A stretch of 64,000 bases of DNA. It comes from Rhodothermus bifroesti (GTDB lineage: Bacteria > Bacteroidota > Rhodothermia > Rhodothermales > Rhodothermaceae). A program made the translations under genes and the position numbers. Positions 14,043 to 22,869 of this stretch are shown piece after piece (the stretch's first letter is position 1; every line of letters begins with the position of its first letter). The notes beneath the pieces were generated by a model. The model was not told where the DNA came from. It saw nothing but the letters and a program-made list of their open reading frames with translations, and did no database searches. The DNA lies in assembly GCF_017908595.1 (NCBI RefSeq), contig NZ_JAGKTL010000002.1, positions 1-64,000 of the forward strand. The letters are read 5' to 3'.

Positions 14043-14879
14043 ATGGCGTGGATACGCAACGGTTCGCTGAAAGGCAAAGTGCTCTTCATTACAGGAGCCT
14101 CGCGCGGCATTGGCCAAGCCATTGCGTTGCGTGCCGCACGTGACGGTGCCCGCATTGTTATTGCTGCCAAAACCACCGAGCCCCATCCGAAGCTGCCTGG
14201 CACCATCTACACAGCGGCCGAAGCCGTACGCGCTGCTGGAGGTGAAGCTTTGCCCCTTGCCGTTGACGTCCGCTTTGAGGACCAAATTCAACATGCCGTG
14301 GCCCAGGCTGTCGAGCACTTTGGCGGCATCGATATCCTGGTCTGTAATGCCAGCGCAATTTACCTAGCGGGCACGTTGGAAACGCCGATGAAGCGTTTTG
14401 ACCTCATGCACCAAGTGAACGTTCGGGCGACATTTGCCTGCGCTCAGGCCTGCCTACCGCATCTGATGAAGGCAGCAAATCCACATATCCTGGTACTTTC
14501 TCCGCCGCTGAAGCTGGATCCGCACTGGTTGGCTCCACACCTGGCCTATACGCTTTCAAAGTACGGCATGTCGCTGTGTGTGCTGGGACTGGCCGAAGAG
14601 TTTCGAAAAGACAGCGTAGCTGTCAATGCCCTCTGGCCGCGCACTACGATTGCTACCGCAGCGGTGCAGAACCTACTCGGCGGCGAAGCAATGGTCCGCC
14701 GCTCCCGTAAGCCGGAAATTGTGGCCGATGCTGCACACGCCGTGCTCACCCAGCCCAGTCGCCAGTGCACCGGACAGTTCTTCATCGACGAAGAGGTGCT
14801 CCGCCAGATCGGGGTGACCGATTTTACGCACTATGCGGTAGACCCTTCGGTAGAGCTGGCATCTGATCTTTTTGTGTAA
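14043..14879 (+). CDS. SDR oxidoreductase, HSDL2-like
   Basis: 278 residues. The Rossmann cofactor motif TGASRGIG lies at about residues 17-24, NASA follows, and the catalytic pair is Tyr169 and Lys173 (YTLSK). Long stretches match, from memory, the SDR half of animal HSDL2: AAKTTEPHPKLPGTIYTAA, KYGMS, GLAEEF and NALWPRT. HSDL2 is a peroxisomal/mitochondrial lipid-metabolism protein with a C-terminal SCP2 domain. Here that domain is missing, but a free SCP2 protein is encoded at 19366. The ATG is 6 bases after the DUF255 gene. Substrate unknown; a fatty-acyl or sterol-type compound is an inference. Confidence 0.88.
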   Translation: MAWIRNGSLKGKVLFITGASRGIGQAIALRAARDGARIVIAAKTTEPHPKLPGTIYTAAEAVRAAGGEALPLAVDVRFEDQIQHAVAQAVEHFGGIDILVCNASAIYLAGTLETPMKRFDLMHQVNVRATFACAQACLPHLMKAANPHILVLSPPLKLDPHWLAPHLAYTLSKYGMSLCVLGLAEEFRKDSVAVNALWPRTTIATAAVQNLLGGEAMVRRSRKPEIVADAAHAVLTQPSRQCTGQFFIDEEVLRQIGVTDFTHYAVDPSVELASDLFV

Positions 14880-14977
14880 ATCGTCGCCAGGAGGGTCTGA
14901 ATAGGTTTGCATGAAGCTGAACAAGTGTTTATTTTATGGTGAAACCTGTGTAAAGGAATCGCTTTTTTGGGGCAGTT

Positions 14978-16546
14978 ATGCGGATTTACCGTAGCCCATT
15001 CCCAGAAGTAACGATTCCGGCGTGCTCACTACCAGAACTGGTCTTTCAGCAGGTATTGCGCTATGCCGATAAGCCCGCTTTGATCGATGGGCCTACGGGG
15101 CGCAGCCTCACCTACGGGCAGCTTTATCGACAAGCCCATGCATTTGCCGCCGGTCTGGCAGCACGAGGCTTTCGCAAAGGCGATGTATTGGCCCTCTACA
15201 GCCCCAACTTACCAGAATATGCTGTCGTTTTTTATGGGGTGGCGCTGGCTGGTGGCATAACGACGACGGTAAATCCCTTATACACCGTCGACGAGCTAGC
15301 CTATCAGCTGGCCGACTCGGGCGCCCGCTTGCTGGTTACTGTGCCACCCTTGTTAGCAACGGCACAGGCCGCTGCCGCGCGCACGGGTGTGCAAGAAGTG
15401 ATGGTTATTGGGCAGGGGGAAGGGGCTACGCCTTTGGCCGAGGTGCTTCAGTCGGAAGCTGAGCCCTACGTCGTGACAATTGATCCCTCCACCGATCTTG
15501 TGGCCTTACCCTATTCAAGTGGCACAACCGGCCGGCCAAAGGGCGTCATGCTAACCCATGCGAACTTAGTGGCCAATGTGGTGCAGACGTTGGCTGCCGA
15601 GCAGTTTGCGCCGGACGAAGTGCTTATTGGCATTTTACCATTTTATCACATCTATGGCATGACCGTCATTTTAAGCATGGCGCTTTATGCAGGCACGACC
15701 GTGGTCACCATGCCCCGCTTTGACTTAGAGCAATTTTTAACGTTGCTCGAACGGCATGCCATTACGACAGCTTTCTTGGTGCCGCCGATTATTCTGGCGT
15801 TGGCAAAGCATCCTTTGGTCGATCGCTACAACCTCTCTAAGCTACGCTACGTCAACTCAGGTGCAGCCCCGCTACCTGAGCCTGTAGCTCGGCAATGTGC
15901 CGATCGGCTTGGCGTTGTGGTGCGGCAAGGCTATGGGCTGACCGAAACCAGTCCGGTCACGCATTTTACTCCCCGAGGTTATGCCATTAAGCTGACCTCC
16001 GTGGGCGTGGCCGTGCCCAACACGGAGTTTCGCATTGTCGATGTAGCCACCCGAGAAGATGTGCCTGAGCAAGAAGCGGGGGAATTGTGGATCCGTGGGC
16101 CGCAGGTGATGAAAGGGTACTGGAAAAATCCACAGGCTACACGTGACGTGCTCGATGAAGAAGGTTGGTTGCACACAGGTGACGTGGCTCGTGTGGATGC
16201 CGAAGGGTATGTGTACATTGTCGATCGCGTTAAAGAGCTGATCAAGTACAAAGGCTATCAGGTGGCGCCGGCCGAGCTAGAAGAAATACTGCAGGGGCAC
16301 CCGGCCGTTGCGGATGTAGCTGTCATCCCAAGTCCCGACGAAGAGGCCGGAGAAGTTCCAAAGGCTTTTGTGGTGCTTAAGCCCGGCATGCAAGCTTCAG
16401 CCGAAGAATTGATGGCTTATGTTGCAGCGCGCGTGGCACCGTATAAAAAAATTCGGCGCATAGCGTTTGTCGAGCAGATTCCCAAGACCCTTTCAGGCAA
16501 AATCTTGCGTCGAGAGCTCATTGCACGTGAGCGAGGTTCGGCCTGA
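14978..16546 (+). CDS. AMP-dependent acyl-CoA ligase (4-coumarate/long-chain type)
   Basis: 522 residues. All ANL-family motifs are present: P-loop YSSGTTGRPKGVMLTH (about 182-197), YGLTETSPVTH, GWLHTGDVA, KELIKYKGYQVAPAELE at the hinge, and the catalytic-lysine motif KTLSGKILRREL near the C-terminus. It activates a carboxylic acid to an acyl-adenylate and then the CoA thioester. Sequence alone does not separate fatty-acyl from aromatic substrates. Neighbours (an HSDL2-like SDR before it, SCP2 after it) favour a lipid acid. Cytoplasmic; no signal peptide. Confidence 0.9.
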   Translation: MRIYRSPFPEVTIPACSLPELVFQQVLRYADKPALIDGPTGRSLTYGQLYRQAHAFAAGLAARGFRKGDVLALYSPNLPEYAVVFYGVALAGGITTTVNPLYTVDELAYQLADSGARLLVTVPPLLATAQAAAARTGVQEVMVIGQGEGATPLAEVLQSEAEPYVVTIDPSTDLVALPYSSGTTGRPKGVMLTHANLVANVVQTLAAEQFAPDEVLIGILPFYHIYGMTVILSMALYAGTTVVTMPRFDLEQFLTLLERHAITTAFLVPPIILALAKHPLVDRYNLSKLRYVNSGAAPLPEPVARQCADRLGVVVRQGYGLTETSPVTHFTPRGYAIKLTSVGVAVPNTEFRIVDVATREDVPEQEAGELWIRGPQVMKGYWKNPQATRDVLDEEGWLHTGDVARVDAEGYVYIVDRVKELIKYKGYQVAPAELEEILQGHPAVADVAVIPSPDEEAGEVPKAFVVLKPGMQASAEELMAYVAARVAPYKKIRRIAFVEQIPKTLSGKILRRELIARERGSA

Positions 16547-16582
16547 TCTGCTTTAGCCTCAAAAGCAAGGGTTGGTATTGAG

Positions 16583-19282
16583 ATGAACACTGTTAACCTA
16601 CTACGGCATACTCCTATGAAACACGTGCTGCTAAGCTTGGCCTTGCTGGCCGGAAGCGCTAGGGTTGCCGTAGCGCAGCCCAGCGCGGTGCTTTCTGGTC
16701 GCATTACCGACGCTGTAACGGGCGATCCATTGCCTGGGGCAAATGTCCTGCTGTTCCGTGCTGGAGAAACGACAGCATTTCGCGGGGCAGCTACCGACAT
16801 CAACGGCGTCTATCGATTGGAAAACCTCCCTGGGGGTGCTTACCAGCTGGTAGTTCGTTTTGTGGGCTACGAAGACGCGCAAAGGTCGCTTACCCTGAGC
16901 GCGGGTACTGCCACTACTATAGACATTGCGCTAATGCCCACTGAACTGGGATTAAACCCCGTGGTGGTGACTGCTTCCCGGCGTCAGGAAAAAGCGCTGG
17001 AGTCGCCTGCTTCAATTTCGGTGATTGACGCACGGGCCTTAGAGCAAACCGCCACGCATGCTACGGCTGCAACGTTGCGCTACACGCCGGGGGTTGACGT
17101 TTCTCAGTCGAGCCTTAACCGCTTTCAAGTTTCGCTACGTGGGTTCAATACTGTTTTTGTGGCCAAAACCTATACCTTGGTAGACTACCGCCAGGCCACC
17201 ACGCCTAGCTTGGCCATCAACGAGTTTTCGTCAATGCCTATTGCACCCATCGACCTGGCCCGCATTGAGGTTGTTCGTGGCCCGAATTCCGCGCTTTACG
17301 GGGCTGGGGTAGAGCAGGGGGTTATCCACTTTATTACCAAAGATCCACTGACGTATCCTGGTACAACCGTGATGCTTGGCGGTGGAGAGCGTTCCATCTT
17401 GCAAGGAGCCCTGCGTCATGCTGGTATAGTCAACAACCGTTTGGGCTACAAGGTGGTGGGGTACTATAGCCGTGGTGAAGACTGGCATATGAACCCCAAC
17501 GATCCCCACGATCGCCAAATGCTGGATGCGATCCATCCGCAATGGGGTGGGCGTGATTATGAGACCTGGCAAGGCTACGTTTATAGTACACTACAGTACC
17601 GCTGGGGGCCGCAGACCATCCTGACGGCCAGTGGGGGCTACGCATCGATCAAGCAGATGGTGCTGGCCAATACCGGAGAAAACGCCGTAGATAATTTTGC
17701 CAACTACTATGCGCAGCTTCGACTGCAAGCGGGCGATTTTTTCGGGCAAGTGTTCTACACGCTCAATGATGCCGGCAATACGCATTTTGTGCGTACACCG
17801 GTTCGTGTGGTTGAAGACTCCTACCTGATGGCTGCTCAGGCGCAGTACAGCTTTGGCCTGCTGGAAGATCGCCAAAGCTTTATTGTGGGCGCCGACTATC
17901 GCCGCACCGTACCGCGCACTGGAGGGACCATTCATGGTCGCTTTGAGGGACGTGATGAAACAAACGAGATCGGGGCCTACGTGCAGTCGGAAACGCGCCT
18001 GGTGGAACCGCTCGACGTGGTGCTTGCCGGACGCTTAGACTACGACGACGTGATCGAAAAATTGCAGTTTTCGCCACGTGTGGCTTTGGTCTTTAAGCCT
18101 TCTCCTACCCATAGCTTCCGTACGACCTACAACCGGGCATTTACTACGCCACCGGGCGTAAACCTCTTTTTAGACCTGTTTATCGAAGACCGCGGACCGT
18201 TCGGCATCCGAGGCGTTGGGGCTGTTGATGGATGGACCTTCCCCACCCAGCCGCAAACGTCCAGCTTCATTCCGGGCATTCGCGCTTGGCCAGGGGTGGG
18301 GATTCCGTTAGGTGTTGCCTACCAGGCCGTTACTGCTGGACTGGCAGCGCAGGGCGTGTTCCCCGGGTCGTTCATCGCCTTCCTACAAAGCAAAGCCAGC
18401 CAAATTCAAGGCTTTTCGAATGGTTTGATGGTAAGCCCAGCTGGTCAAGTTCTGACGAGCCTAGAAAACGTGCCTGCTGCAAAACAAACCATCACCAATG
18501 CTTATGAACTGGGCTATAAGGGCCTGTTTGCCGACCAGCTGCTTGTTACCATTGACGTGTACTATACCCAGAAGAAAAACTTTATCAGCGAGCTGCAGCC
18601 GTTTACACCCCTAGTTGTGGCTCCTGGAGTAGCCAGCGATTTGGCCACGGCAGTGGCGCAGGCTTTTACCGATGAAGAGCTGGCTCCCTACGGACTTAAC
18701 CGACAGACGCTGGCTGGCATCTATCAGCAGGCAGCTTCGCGTTTGGCCAGCAACCCCGTTGGACTCATTGAGCCGACGGAAAACTTTGACCCCAATCGCA
18801 AGCCCGAACTGCTGCTTTCCTACGTGAATTTTGGCAACGTAGACTACTATGGGGCGGATGTGGCTTTGCAATGGACACCCAACCCGCGCTGGGCAGCGTT
18901 CGCGAATTTCTCCTGGATAAGCGACAACTTCTTTGATGATGAAGAGCTTGGTGAGCCCGGGACGGGCCGCGAGATTGCGATGAACGCGCCGCGTTACAAA
19001 GCCGGGGGTGGCGCAGAATACAGAGATCCGTCTGGCTTTTCTATTAGCCTGTCCGGACGGTACGTCGATGGATTTGAGGTGCGCTCGGGGATTTTTACGG
19101 GTACCATCGACAGCTACTTCTTGCTTGATTTAGGGCTGGGCTATGACCTACGCCGCTTAATTCCCGGCCTGCGCATTGATGTGTTGGCCCAGAACGTGCT
19201 GAACAATCGTCACCGCGAGTACATCGGAGCGCCAAAAATGGGACGCTTGGTGACAACACGCTTGACGTATTCGGTGCGCTAA
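16583..19282 (+). CDS. TonB-dependent outer-membrane receptor
   Basis: 899 residues. A signal peptide comes first; an ATG at 16616 giving MKHVLLSLALLAGS is an alternative start. A carboxypeptidase-regulatory-like domain (about 35-115, SGRITDAVTGDPLPGANVLL) follows, then the plug (about 130-235, with VVVTASRRQEKALESPASIS and IEVVRGPNSALYGAG) and a long beta-barrel ending in an aromatic-rich strand. It should import a ligand using ExbBD/TonB energy. The gene lies between an acyl-CoA ligase and an SCP2 carrier, so a hydrophobic ligand is plausible but unproven. A strong hairpin follows. Confidence 0.92.
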   Translation: MNTVNLLRHTPMKHVLLSLALLAGSARVAVAQPSAVLSGRITDAVTGDPLPGANVLLFRAGETTAFRGAATDINGVYRLENLPGGAYQLVVRFVGYEDAQRSLTLSAGTATTIDIALMPTELGLNPVVVTASRRQEKALESPASISVIDARALEQTATHATAATLRYTPGVDVSQSSLNRFQVSLRGFNTVFVAKTYTLVDYRQATTPSLAINEFSSMPIAPIDLARIEVVRGPNSALYGAGVEQGVIHFITKDPLTYPGTTVMLGGGERSILQGALRHAGIVNNRLGYKVVGYYSRGEDWHMNPNDPHDRQMLDAIHPQWGGRDYETWQGYVYSTLQYRWGPQTILTASGGYASIKQMVLANTGENAVDNFANYYAQLRLQAGDFFGQVFYTLNDAGNTHFVRTPVRVVEDSYLMAAQAQYSFGLLEDRQSFIVGADYRRTVPRTGGTIHGRFEGRDETNEIGAYVQSETRLVEPLDVVLAGRLDYDDVIEKLQFSPRVALVFKPSPTHSFRTTYNRAFTTPPGVNLFLDLFIEDRGPFGIRGVGAVDGWTFPTQPQTSSFIPGIRAWPGVGIPLGVAYQAVTAGLAAQGVFPGSFIAFLQSKASQIQGFSNGLMVSPAGQVLTSLENVPAAKQTITNAYELGYKGLFADQLLVTIDVYYTQKKNFISELQPFTPLVVAPGVASDLATAVAQAFTDEELAPYGLNRQTLAGIYQQAASRLASNPVGLIEPTENFDPNRKPELLLSYVNFGNVDYYGADVALQWTPNPRWAAFANFSWISDNFFDDEELGEPGTGREIAMNAPRYKAGGGAEYRDPSGFSISLSGRYVDGFEVRSGIFTGTIDSYFLLDLGLGYDLRRLIPGLRIDVLAQNVLNNRHREYIGAPKMGRLVTTRLTYSVR

Positions 19283-19290
19283 GCCACGAT

Positions 19291-19330
19291 CGGGTTGCCG
19301 GCCCTTTTAAGGCCGGCAACCCGGCTTTTA
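19291..19330 (+). terminator. Intrinsic terminator after the TonB receptor gene
   Basis: CGGGTTGCCGGCC and GGCCGGCAACCCG form a 13-bp perfect stem around CTTTTAA, followed by GCTTTTA. It lies 8 bases after the receptor stop. The tail is short, so some read-through into the SCP2 gene is possible. Confidence 0.8.
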
Positions 19331-19365
19331 CTGAAAGAAACCCTAAAATCTTCCAAGAAAGAACT

Positions 19366-19698
19366 ATGCCCAAGTATAACAGCATCCCTGAAGTGATCGC
19401 TTCTTACAAAGAGCGATTTTTGCCGGATCAAGCCGCCGGTATCGAGGGTGTCGTGCAGCTTAACCTCACGGGTGAGGGTGGCGGTGCCTACTACCTTGTA
19501 GTGAAAAACGGTACTTTAGAAATCCATGAAGGCACCCATGAAAATCCTACCGTCACCGTCACAACCTCGGCCGAGAATTGGCTTAAGCTTAATAACGGCG
19601 AAGCTAACCCCATGGCCCTCATGATGATGGGCAAACTGAAAGTAAGTGGGTCCCTCCCAATGGCCACCAAATTTCAGTCTATGTTCCGTATGGGCTAG
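19366..19698 (+). CDS. SCP2 sterol-carrier-fold protein
   Basis: 110 residues covering a single SCP2 domain with no other part. Typical features are GGGAYYLVVKNGTLEIHEG, then ENPTVTVTTSAENWLKL and the terminal MMMGKLKVSGSLPMATKFQ, which lines the lipid tunnel. SCP2 proteins bind fatty acids, acyl-CoAs or sterols in the cytoplasm. Its closest context partner is the HSDL2-like SDR at 14043. In animals these two domains are fused. The stop is one base from the end of the convergent DUF2892 gene. Confidence 0.9.
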   Translation: MPKYNSIPEVIASYKERFLPDQAAGIEGVVQLNLTGEGGGAYYLVVKNGTLEIHEGTHENPTVTVTTSAENWLKLNNGEANPMALMMMGKLKVSGSLPMATKFQSMFRMG

Positions 19699-19699
19699 C

Positions 19700-19906
19700 T
19701 TACGTTGCTGCCTTACGGGTCGAAATGCCTAGGGCACGGTAGAGCGGGCAAGTGCCTACAAAACCCGTGACAAGGAAAATCAGGGCAATAAGGCCTAAAA
19801 TGAGGGCTGCAGCCCCGCTGATTTGTCCGGTTACGTAAAGCGCACCGATCACCAAAGCCAGAACAATACGGATCACACGATCCGCGGAATGCATGTTTTT
19901 ACGCAT
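19700..19906 (-). CDS. DUF2892 small membrane protein (YgaP-like)
   Basis: 68 residues with two transmembrane helices (about 12-30 and 33-51) and the family pattern MHSADRVIRIVLALVIG...TGFVGTCPLYRALGIST. The CPLYRALG segment is the hallmark of DUF2892, the membrane part of rhodanese YgaP. There is no rhodanese domain here. Role unknown. It is convergent with, and almost touches, the SCP2 gene, and no terminator lies between them. Confidence 0.88.
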   Translation of the reverse strand: MRKNMHSADRVIRIVLALVIGALYVTGQISGAAALILGLIALIFLVTGFVGTCPLYRALGISTRKAAT

Positions 19907-20054
19907 AGCGTTGTTTCATTTTAGCCTGTAATAACAGCATGAATCAACCGGCATAGCTACAAAGGGTGCCGCTAGCAGAGAGGCCGTAACGTAAAAAAAA
20001 CGTAACGATTAGCGTGGTAAATAAAATCTGGGAAGCTTTGCGTCTGAGAAGCGT

Positions 20055-20072
20055 TTCTTTGAGCTTAAAGAA
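20055..20072. promoter_or_regulatory. 18-bp near-perfect palindrome upstream of the Phd-like gene
   Basis: TTCTTTGAG/CTTAAAGAA is an inverted repeat with eight of nine base pairs matching. It ends 13 bases before the ATG at 20086. Phd/YefM antitoxins repress their own promoters by binding palindromes at this position, so this is a candidate operator. The role is inferred. Confidence 0.4.
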
Positions 20073-20085
20073 GCCTGTGTGAAGC

Positions 20086-20277
20086 ATGTTCATGCATAAC
20101 GCAACGAGCGACAAGCTGGCTGTTCCGGTTTCCCAATTACGTCGGCAGACTACGGAAGGCATCAAAGCGCACCTGGCGGTAGGTCCGTTGTTACTTACGC
20201 AGCGGGGTAAAGTAGTGGCCGTACTCCTAGATCCAGCCCTGTGGTGCCGGCTGCTGCAGGCACGCGACGCCGCGTAG
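20086..20277 (+). CDS. Phd/YefM-like antitoxin-type protein, no partner toxin seen
   Basis: 63 residues resembling the N-terminal DNA-binding part of Phd/YefM antitoxins: KLAVPVSQLRRQTTEGIKAHL followed by GPLLLTQRGKVVAVLLDPALW. The usual C-terminal toxin-neutralising tail is very short. No toxin ORF (Doc, RelE/YoeB or PIN) lies next to it. On the 3' side lipA ends 8 bases away on the opposite strand, and on the 5' side is the DUF2892 gene. It may be a stand-alone regulator or a remnant of a toxin-antitoxin pair. ATGs at 20086 and 20092 are both possible. Confidence 0.7.
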   Translation: MFMHNATSDKLAVPVSQLRRQTTEGIKAHLAVGPLLLTQRGKVVAVLLDPALWCRLLQARDAA

Positions 20278-20284
20278 CTTTGGG

Positions 20285-21268
20285 CTACAGGTGCCGCTCG
20301 GCATGATAGGAAGAGCGCACGAGCGGTCCACTTTCGACGTGGCCGATGCCTTTGGCTTCGCCGACTTCTTTATACCAACGGAAAACCTCGGGGTGCACAA
20401 ACTCCTCGACGGGGAGGTGTAGGCGTGTAGGCTGCAGATACTGGCCGATGGTCATCACGTCCAGCTGGATGCGGACGCAGTCGTCCATCACGGCTAGAAC
20501 CTCTTCTTGGGTTTCGCCTAGGCCTACCATGATGCCTGTTTTGGTGCGAAGACCGGCTTGTTTGGCCCGCCAGAGGACCTCTAAGGAGCGTTCATAGCGT
20601 GCTTGCGGCCGCACGCGTCGATACAACCGGGGAACGGTTTCTAGGTTGTGGCTGAGGATTTCGGGCCGCTCGTCGAGCACCAGTTGCAGTGCATCCCAGT
20701 TGCCCTGAAAGTCTGGGATGAGTACCTCAATGGTTACGCCTGGATTGAGCGCGCGGATTTGACGAATGGTTTCGGCAAAGAGGGCTGCACCCCCATCTTT
20801 TTGGTCATCGCGGTCAACCGAAGTGACGACGGCATGTTGAATGCCCATAAGGCGCACGGCCTCTGCTACGCGGCGGGGTTCGTCGGGATCGATCGGGTCT
20901 GGGCGACCTGTCTTTACGGCGCAAAAGCCGCAAGAGCGCGTGCAAACGTTGCCTAGGATCATGAAGGTAGCCGTGCCGGCCGTCCAGCACTCCCCCATGT
21001 TGGGGCAGCGGGCGCTCTGGCAGACGGTGTGCAGCTGATGGGTTTCGACAATATCGAGCACACGGCGATAGGTGGGGCCATACGGCAATTTGGCACGTAG
21101 CCAAGCGGGCCTCCGACCGCGTTCGTTGGCAACAGGTGGTGGATCGATGACCGGAAGTTCAAAAAATCCTCCATCGCCTTCTGGAAACAGCGGTTCTTTG
21201 GGTACGCGCTGCAATTCAATTTCACCAGGACGAAACCGGCGCGTTGTGCTTGGATGGTGTTCAGCCAT
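20285..21268 (-). CDS. lipA: Lipoyl synthase
   Basis: 327 residues from the ATG at 21268 ([12 protein letters not shown]); the open frame upstream is not family-like. Both iron-sulfur sites are visible: the auxiliary-cluster motif [12 protein letters not shown] and the radical-SAM motif CTRSCGFC. LipA inserts two sulfur atoms into protein-bound octanoyl groups, making the lipoyl cofactor of pyruvate and 2-oxoglutarate dehydrogenases and the glycine cleavage system. It is divergent from the lysine aminotransferase gene, with a 205-base shared upstream region. No lipB is adjacent. Confidence 0.97.
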   Translation of the reverse strand: MAEHHPSTTRRFRPGEIELQRVPKEPLFPEGDGGFFELPVIDPPPVANERGRRPAWLRAKLPYGPTYRRVLDIVETHQLHTVCQSARCPNMGECWTAGTATFMILGNVCTRSCGFCAVKTGRPDPIDPDEPRRVAEAVRLMGIQHAVVTSVDRDDQKDGGAALFAETIRQIRALNPGVTIEVLIPDFQGNWDALQLVLDERPEILSHNLETVPRLYRRVRPQARYERSLEVLWRAKQAGLRTKTGIMVGLGETQEEVLAVMDDCVRIQLDVMTIGQYLQPTRLHLPVEEFVHPEVFRWYKEVGEAKGIGHVESGPLVRSSYHAERHL

Positions 21269-21391
21269 GGAAAATTCTACGTTGAACAGCAAGACATGGA
21301 GAACCACTGAAAAGACGCTACCTGATTCGGCCAGGAATGATCCCGCACTGTTTGCTTTTGCTGCGCTTTGCGGATCTTTCAAGGTTTTGTC

Positions 21392-21406
21392 GCGGGACGT
21401 TCCCGC
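21392..21406. promoter_or_regulatory. Palindrome in the lipA / lysine aminotransferase divergent region
   Basis: GCGGGA-CGT-TCCCGC is a perfect 6-bp inverted repeat with a 3-base centre. It lies 124 bases from the lipA start and 67 bases from the aminotransferase start. It could be an operator serving either gene. No regulator is implied by sequence. Confidence 0.25.
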
Positions 21407-21419
21407 CCGAAGTTAAAGG

Positions 21420-21431
21420 ATTTTGTATCTT
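21420..21431 (+). promoter_or_regulatory. Possible promoter element upstream of the lysine aminotransferase
   Basis: ATTTTGTATCTT, identical to the 12-mer at 3426-3437 upstream of rpoB, lies 42 bases before the aminotransferase ATG. The TATCTT core resembles the Bacteroidota -7 element. No matching upstream element was identified. Confidence 0.25.
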
Positions 21432-21473
21432 GAACTTTCCCGAAGTCGAAAGCTCAACGCTGGAAAAGCGCAC

Positions 21474-22838
21474 ATGATGACCTCGCTTACCGTGCAACAG
21501 GTTACGCCGGAAATGGTACGACCAATTCTGGCGCGCCATCTGCTGACCGATGGACTGCCAATTGTGCTTGACTTGGAGCGCAGCCAAGGGGTGCGCCTCT
21601 ACGATCAGCTCACGGGCCGGGAGCTGATCGACTTTTTTGGCTTTTTTGCCTCGAGCGCTGTGGGTATGAACCATCCTAAAATGTTGAACGATGCTGCGTT
21701 TCGGAAGCGCTTGATGGAGGCCGCGCTCAACAAGGTGACCAATTCGGATATCTACACGGTGCACATGGCCCGATTTGTCCAGACCTTCGAGCGCGTCGGC
21801 ATCCCGGAGTATTTGCCGTATGCCTTCTTTATTGACGGAGGTGCGTTGGCTGTTGAAAATGCCCTAAAGGCTGCCTTTGACTGGAAAGTCCGTAAAAACT
21901 TTCGTAAGGGCTACCGGCGTGAGGTGGGCCATCGGGTGCTGCACTTTGATCAGGCCTTTCACGGACGGACGGGCTATACGCTTTCGCTGACCAATACGTT
22001 TGATCCACGCAAGACGCAGTATTTTCCTAAGTTCGATTGGCCGCGCGTGATCAATCCGAAGTTAACCTTCCCCTTAACCGAAGAAAACCTAGAGCGCACG
22101 CAGCAGCTTGAGGCACTTGCCCTGCGCCAGGCGAAGCAATACTTCTACGAGTACAAAGACGACATTGCCTGCATCATCATCGAACCCATCCAGGCCGAAG
22201 GAGGCGACAATCACTTCCGGCCCGAGTTTCTGCAGGCGTTGCGAACGCTGGCCGACGAAAACGACGCGCTGCTCATTTTTGACGAAGTGCAGACTGGGGT
22301 GGGCATTACTGGTGCTTTTTGGGCGCACCAAGCGCTAGGCGTCCAGCCCGACTTGATAGCGTTTGGTAAGAAAACACAGGTGTGTGGCATCCTGGCCAGC
22401 CGCCGTCTTGACGAAGTGGAAGACAATGTGTTTCATGTCCCTAGTCGCCTGAACTCGACCTGGGGCGGCAATTTGGCCGACATGGTGCGTTTTGACCGCA
22501 TTCTAGAAATTATAGAGGAAGATCACTTGGTAGCCCATGCTGCTCAGGTAGGGGCCTATTTGCTCCAGCGGCTTGAAGAGATGGCCCAAACGCTACCGTT
22601 CATGAGCAACGTGCGCGGCCGCGGCTTAATGTGCGCCTTCGATCTGCCTACGACGGCCTTTCGGGATGCTGTCCGGCAGCAGAGCCTGGAGGAAGGAGTG
22701 ATTGTTTTAGGATGTGGTGAACGCTCGATTCGGTTCCGTCCGCCGCTGATCATCACTGAGGAAGAGATCGACGAAGGGCTCCGAAGGTTGCGGCGTGCAT
22801 TGGAGCGCGTGGCGCACCTGCAGCCTTGGTCAAAGTAA
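21474..22838 (+). CDS. lat: L-lysine 6-aminotransferase
   Basis: 454 residues, class III PLP aminotransferase. The lysine 6-aminotransferase pattern is clear: FFGFFASSAVGMNHPKM near the N-terminus, IIEPIQAEGGDNHFRPEF, LIFDEVQTGVG with the PLP-binding Asp, and FGKKTQVCGI with the PLP lysine at 299 or 300. It moves the epsilon-amino group of lysine to 2-oxoglutarate, giving allysine/piperideine-6-carboxylate. Two adjacent ATGs (21474, 21477) are possible. No other lysine-catabolic gene is adjacent, so the pathway role is open. Confidence 0.92.
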   Translation: MMTSLTVQQVTPEMVRPILARHLLTDGLPIVLDLERSQGVRLYDQLTGRELIDFFGFFASSAVGMNHPKMLNDAAFRKRLMEAALNKVTNSDIYTVHMARFVQTFERVGIPEYLPYAFFIDGGALAVENALKAAFDWKVRKNFRKGYRREVGHRVLHFDQAFHGRTGYTLSLTNTFDPRKTQYFPKFDWPRVINPKLTFPLTEENLERTQQLEALALRQAKQYFYEYKDDIACIIIEPIQAEGGDNHFRPEFLQALRTLADENDALLIFDEVQTGVGITGAFWAHQALGVQPDLIAFGKKTQVCGILASRRLDEVEDNVFHVPSRLNSTWGGNLADMVRFDRILEIIEEDHLVAHAAQVGAYLLQRLEEMAQTLPFMSNVRGRGLMCAFDLPTTAFRDAVRQQSLEEGVIVLGCGERSIRFRPPLIITEEEIDEGLRRLRRALERVAHLQPWSK

Positions 22839-22869
22839 GCCTTTGCCTATCCGAAGCCCACGCGCTGCC

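Noticed and set aside
19944-20165. Minus-strand ORF of 73 codons overlapping the Phd-like gene
   Set aside because: No recognisable family. It overlaps the opposite-strand gene and its palindrome, and has no sensible upstream signal.
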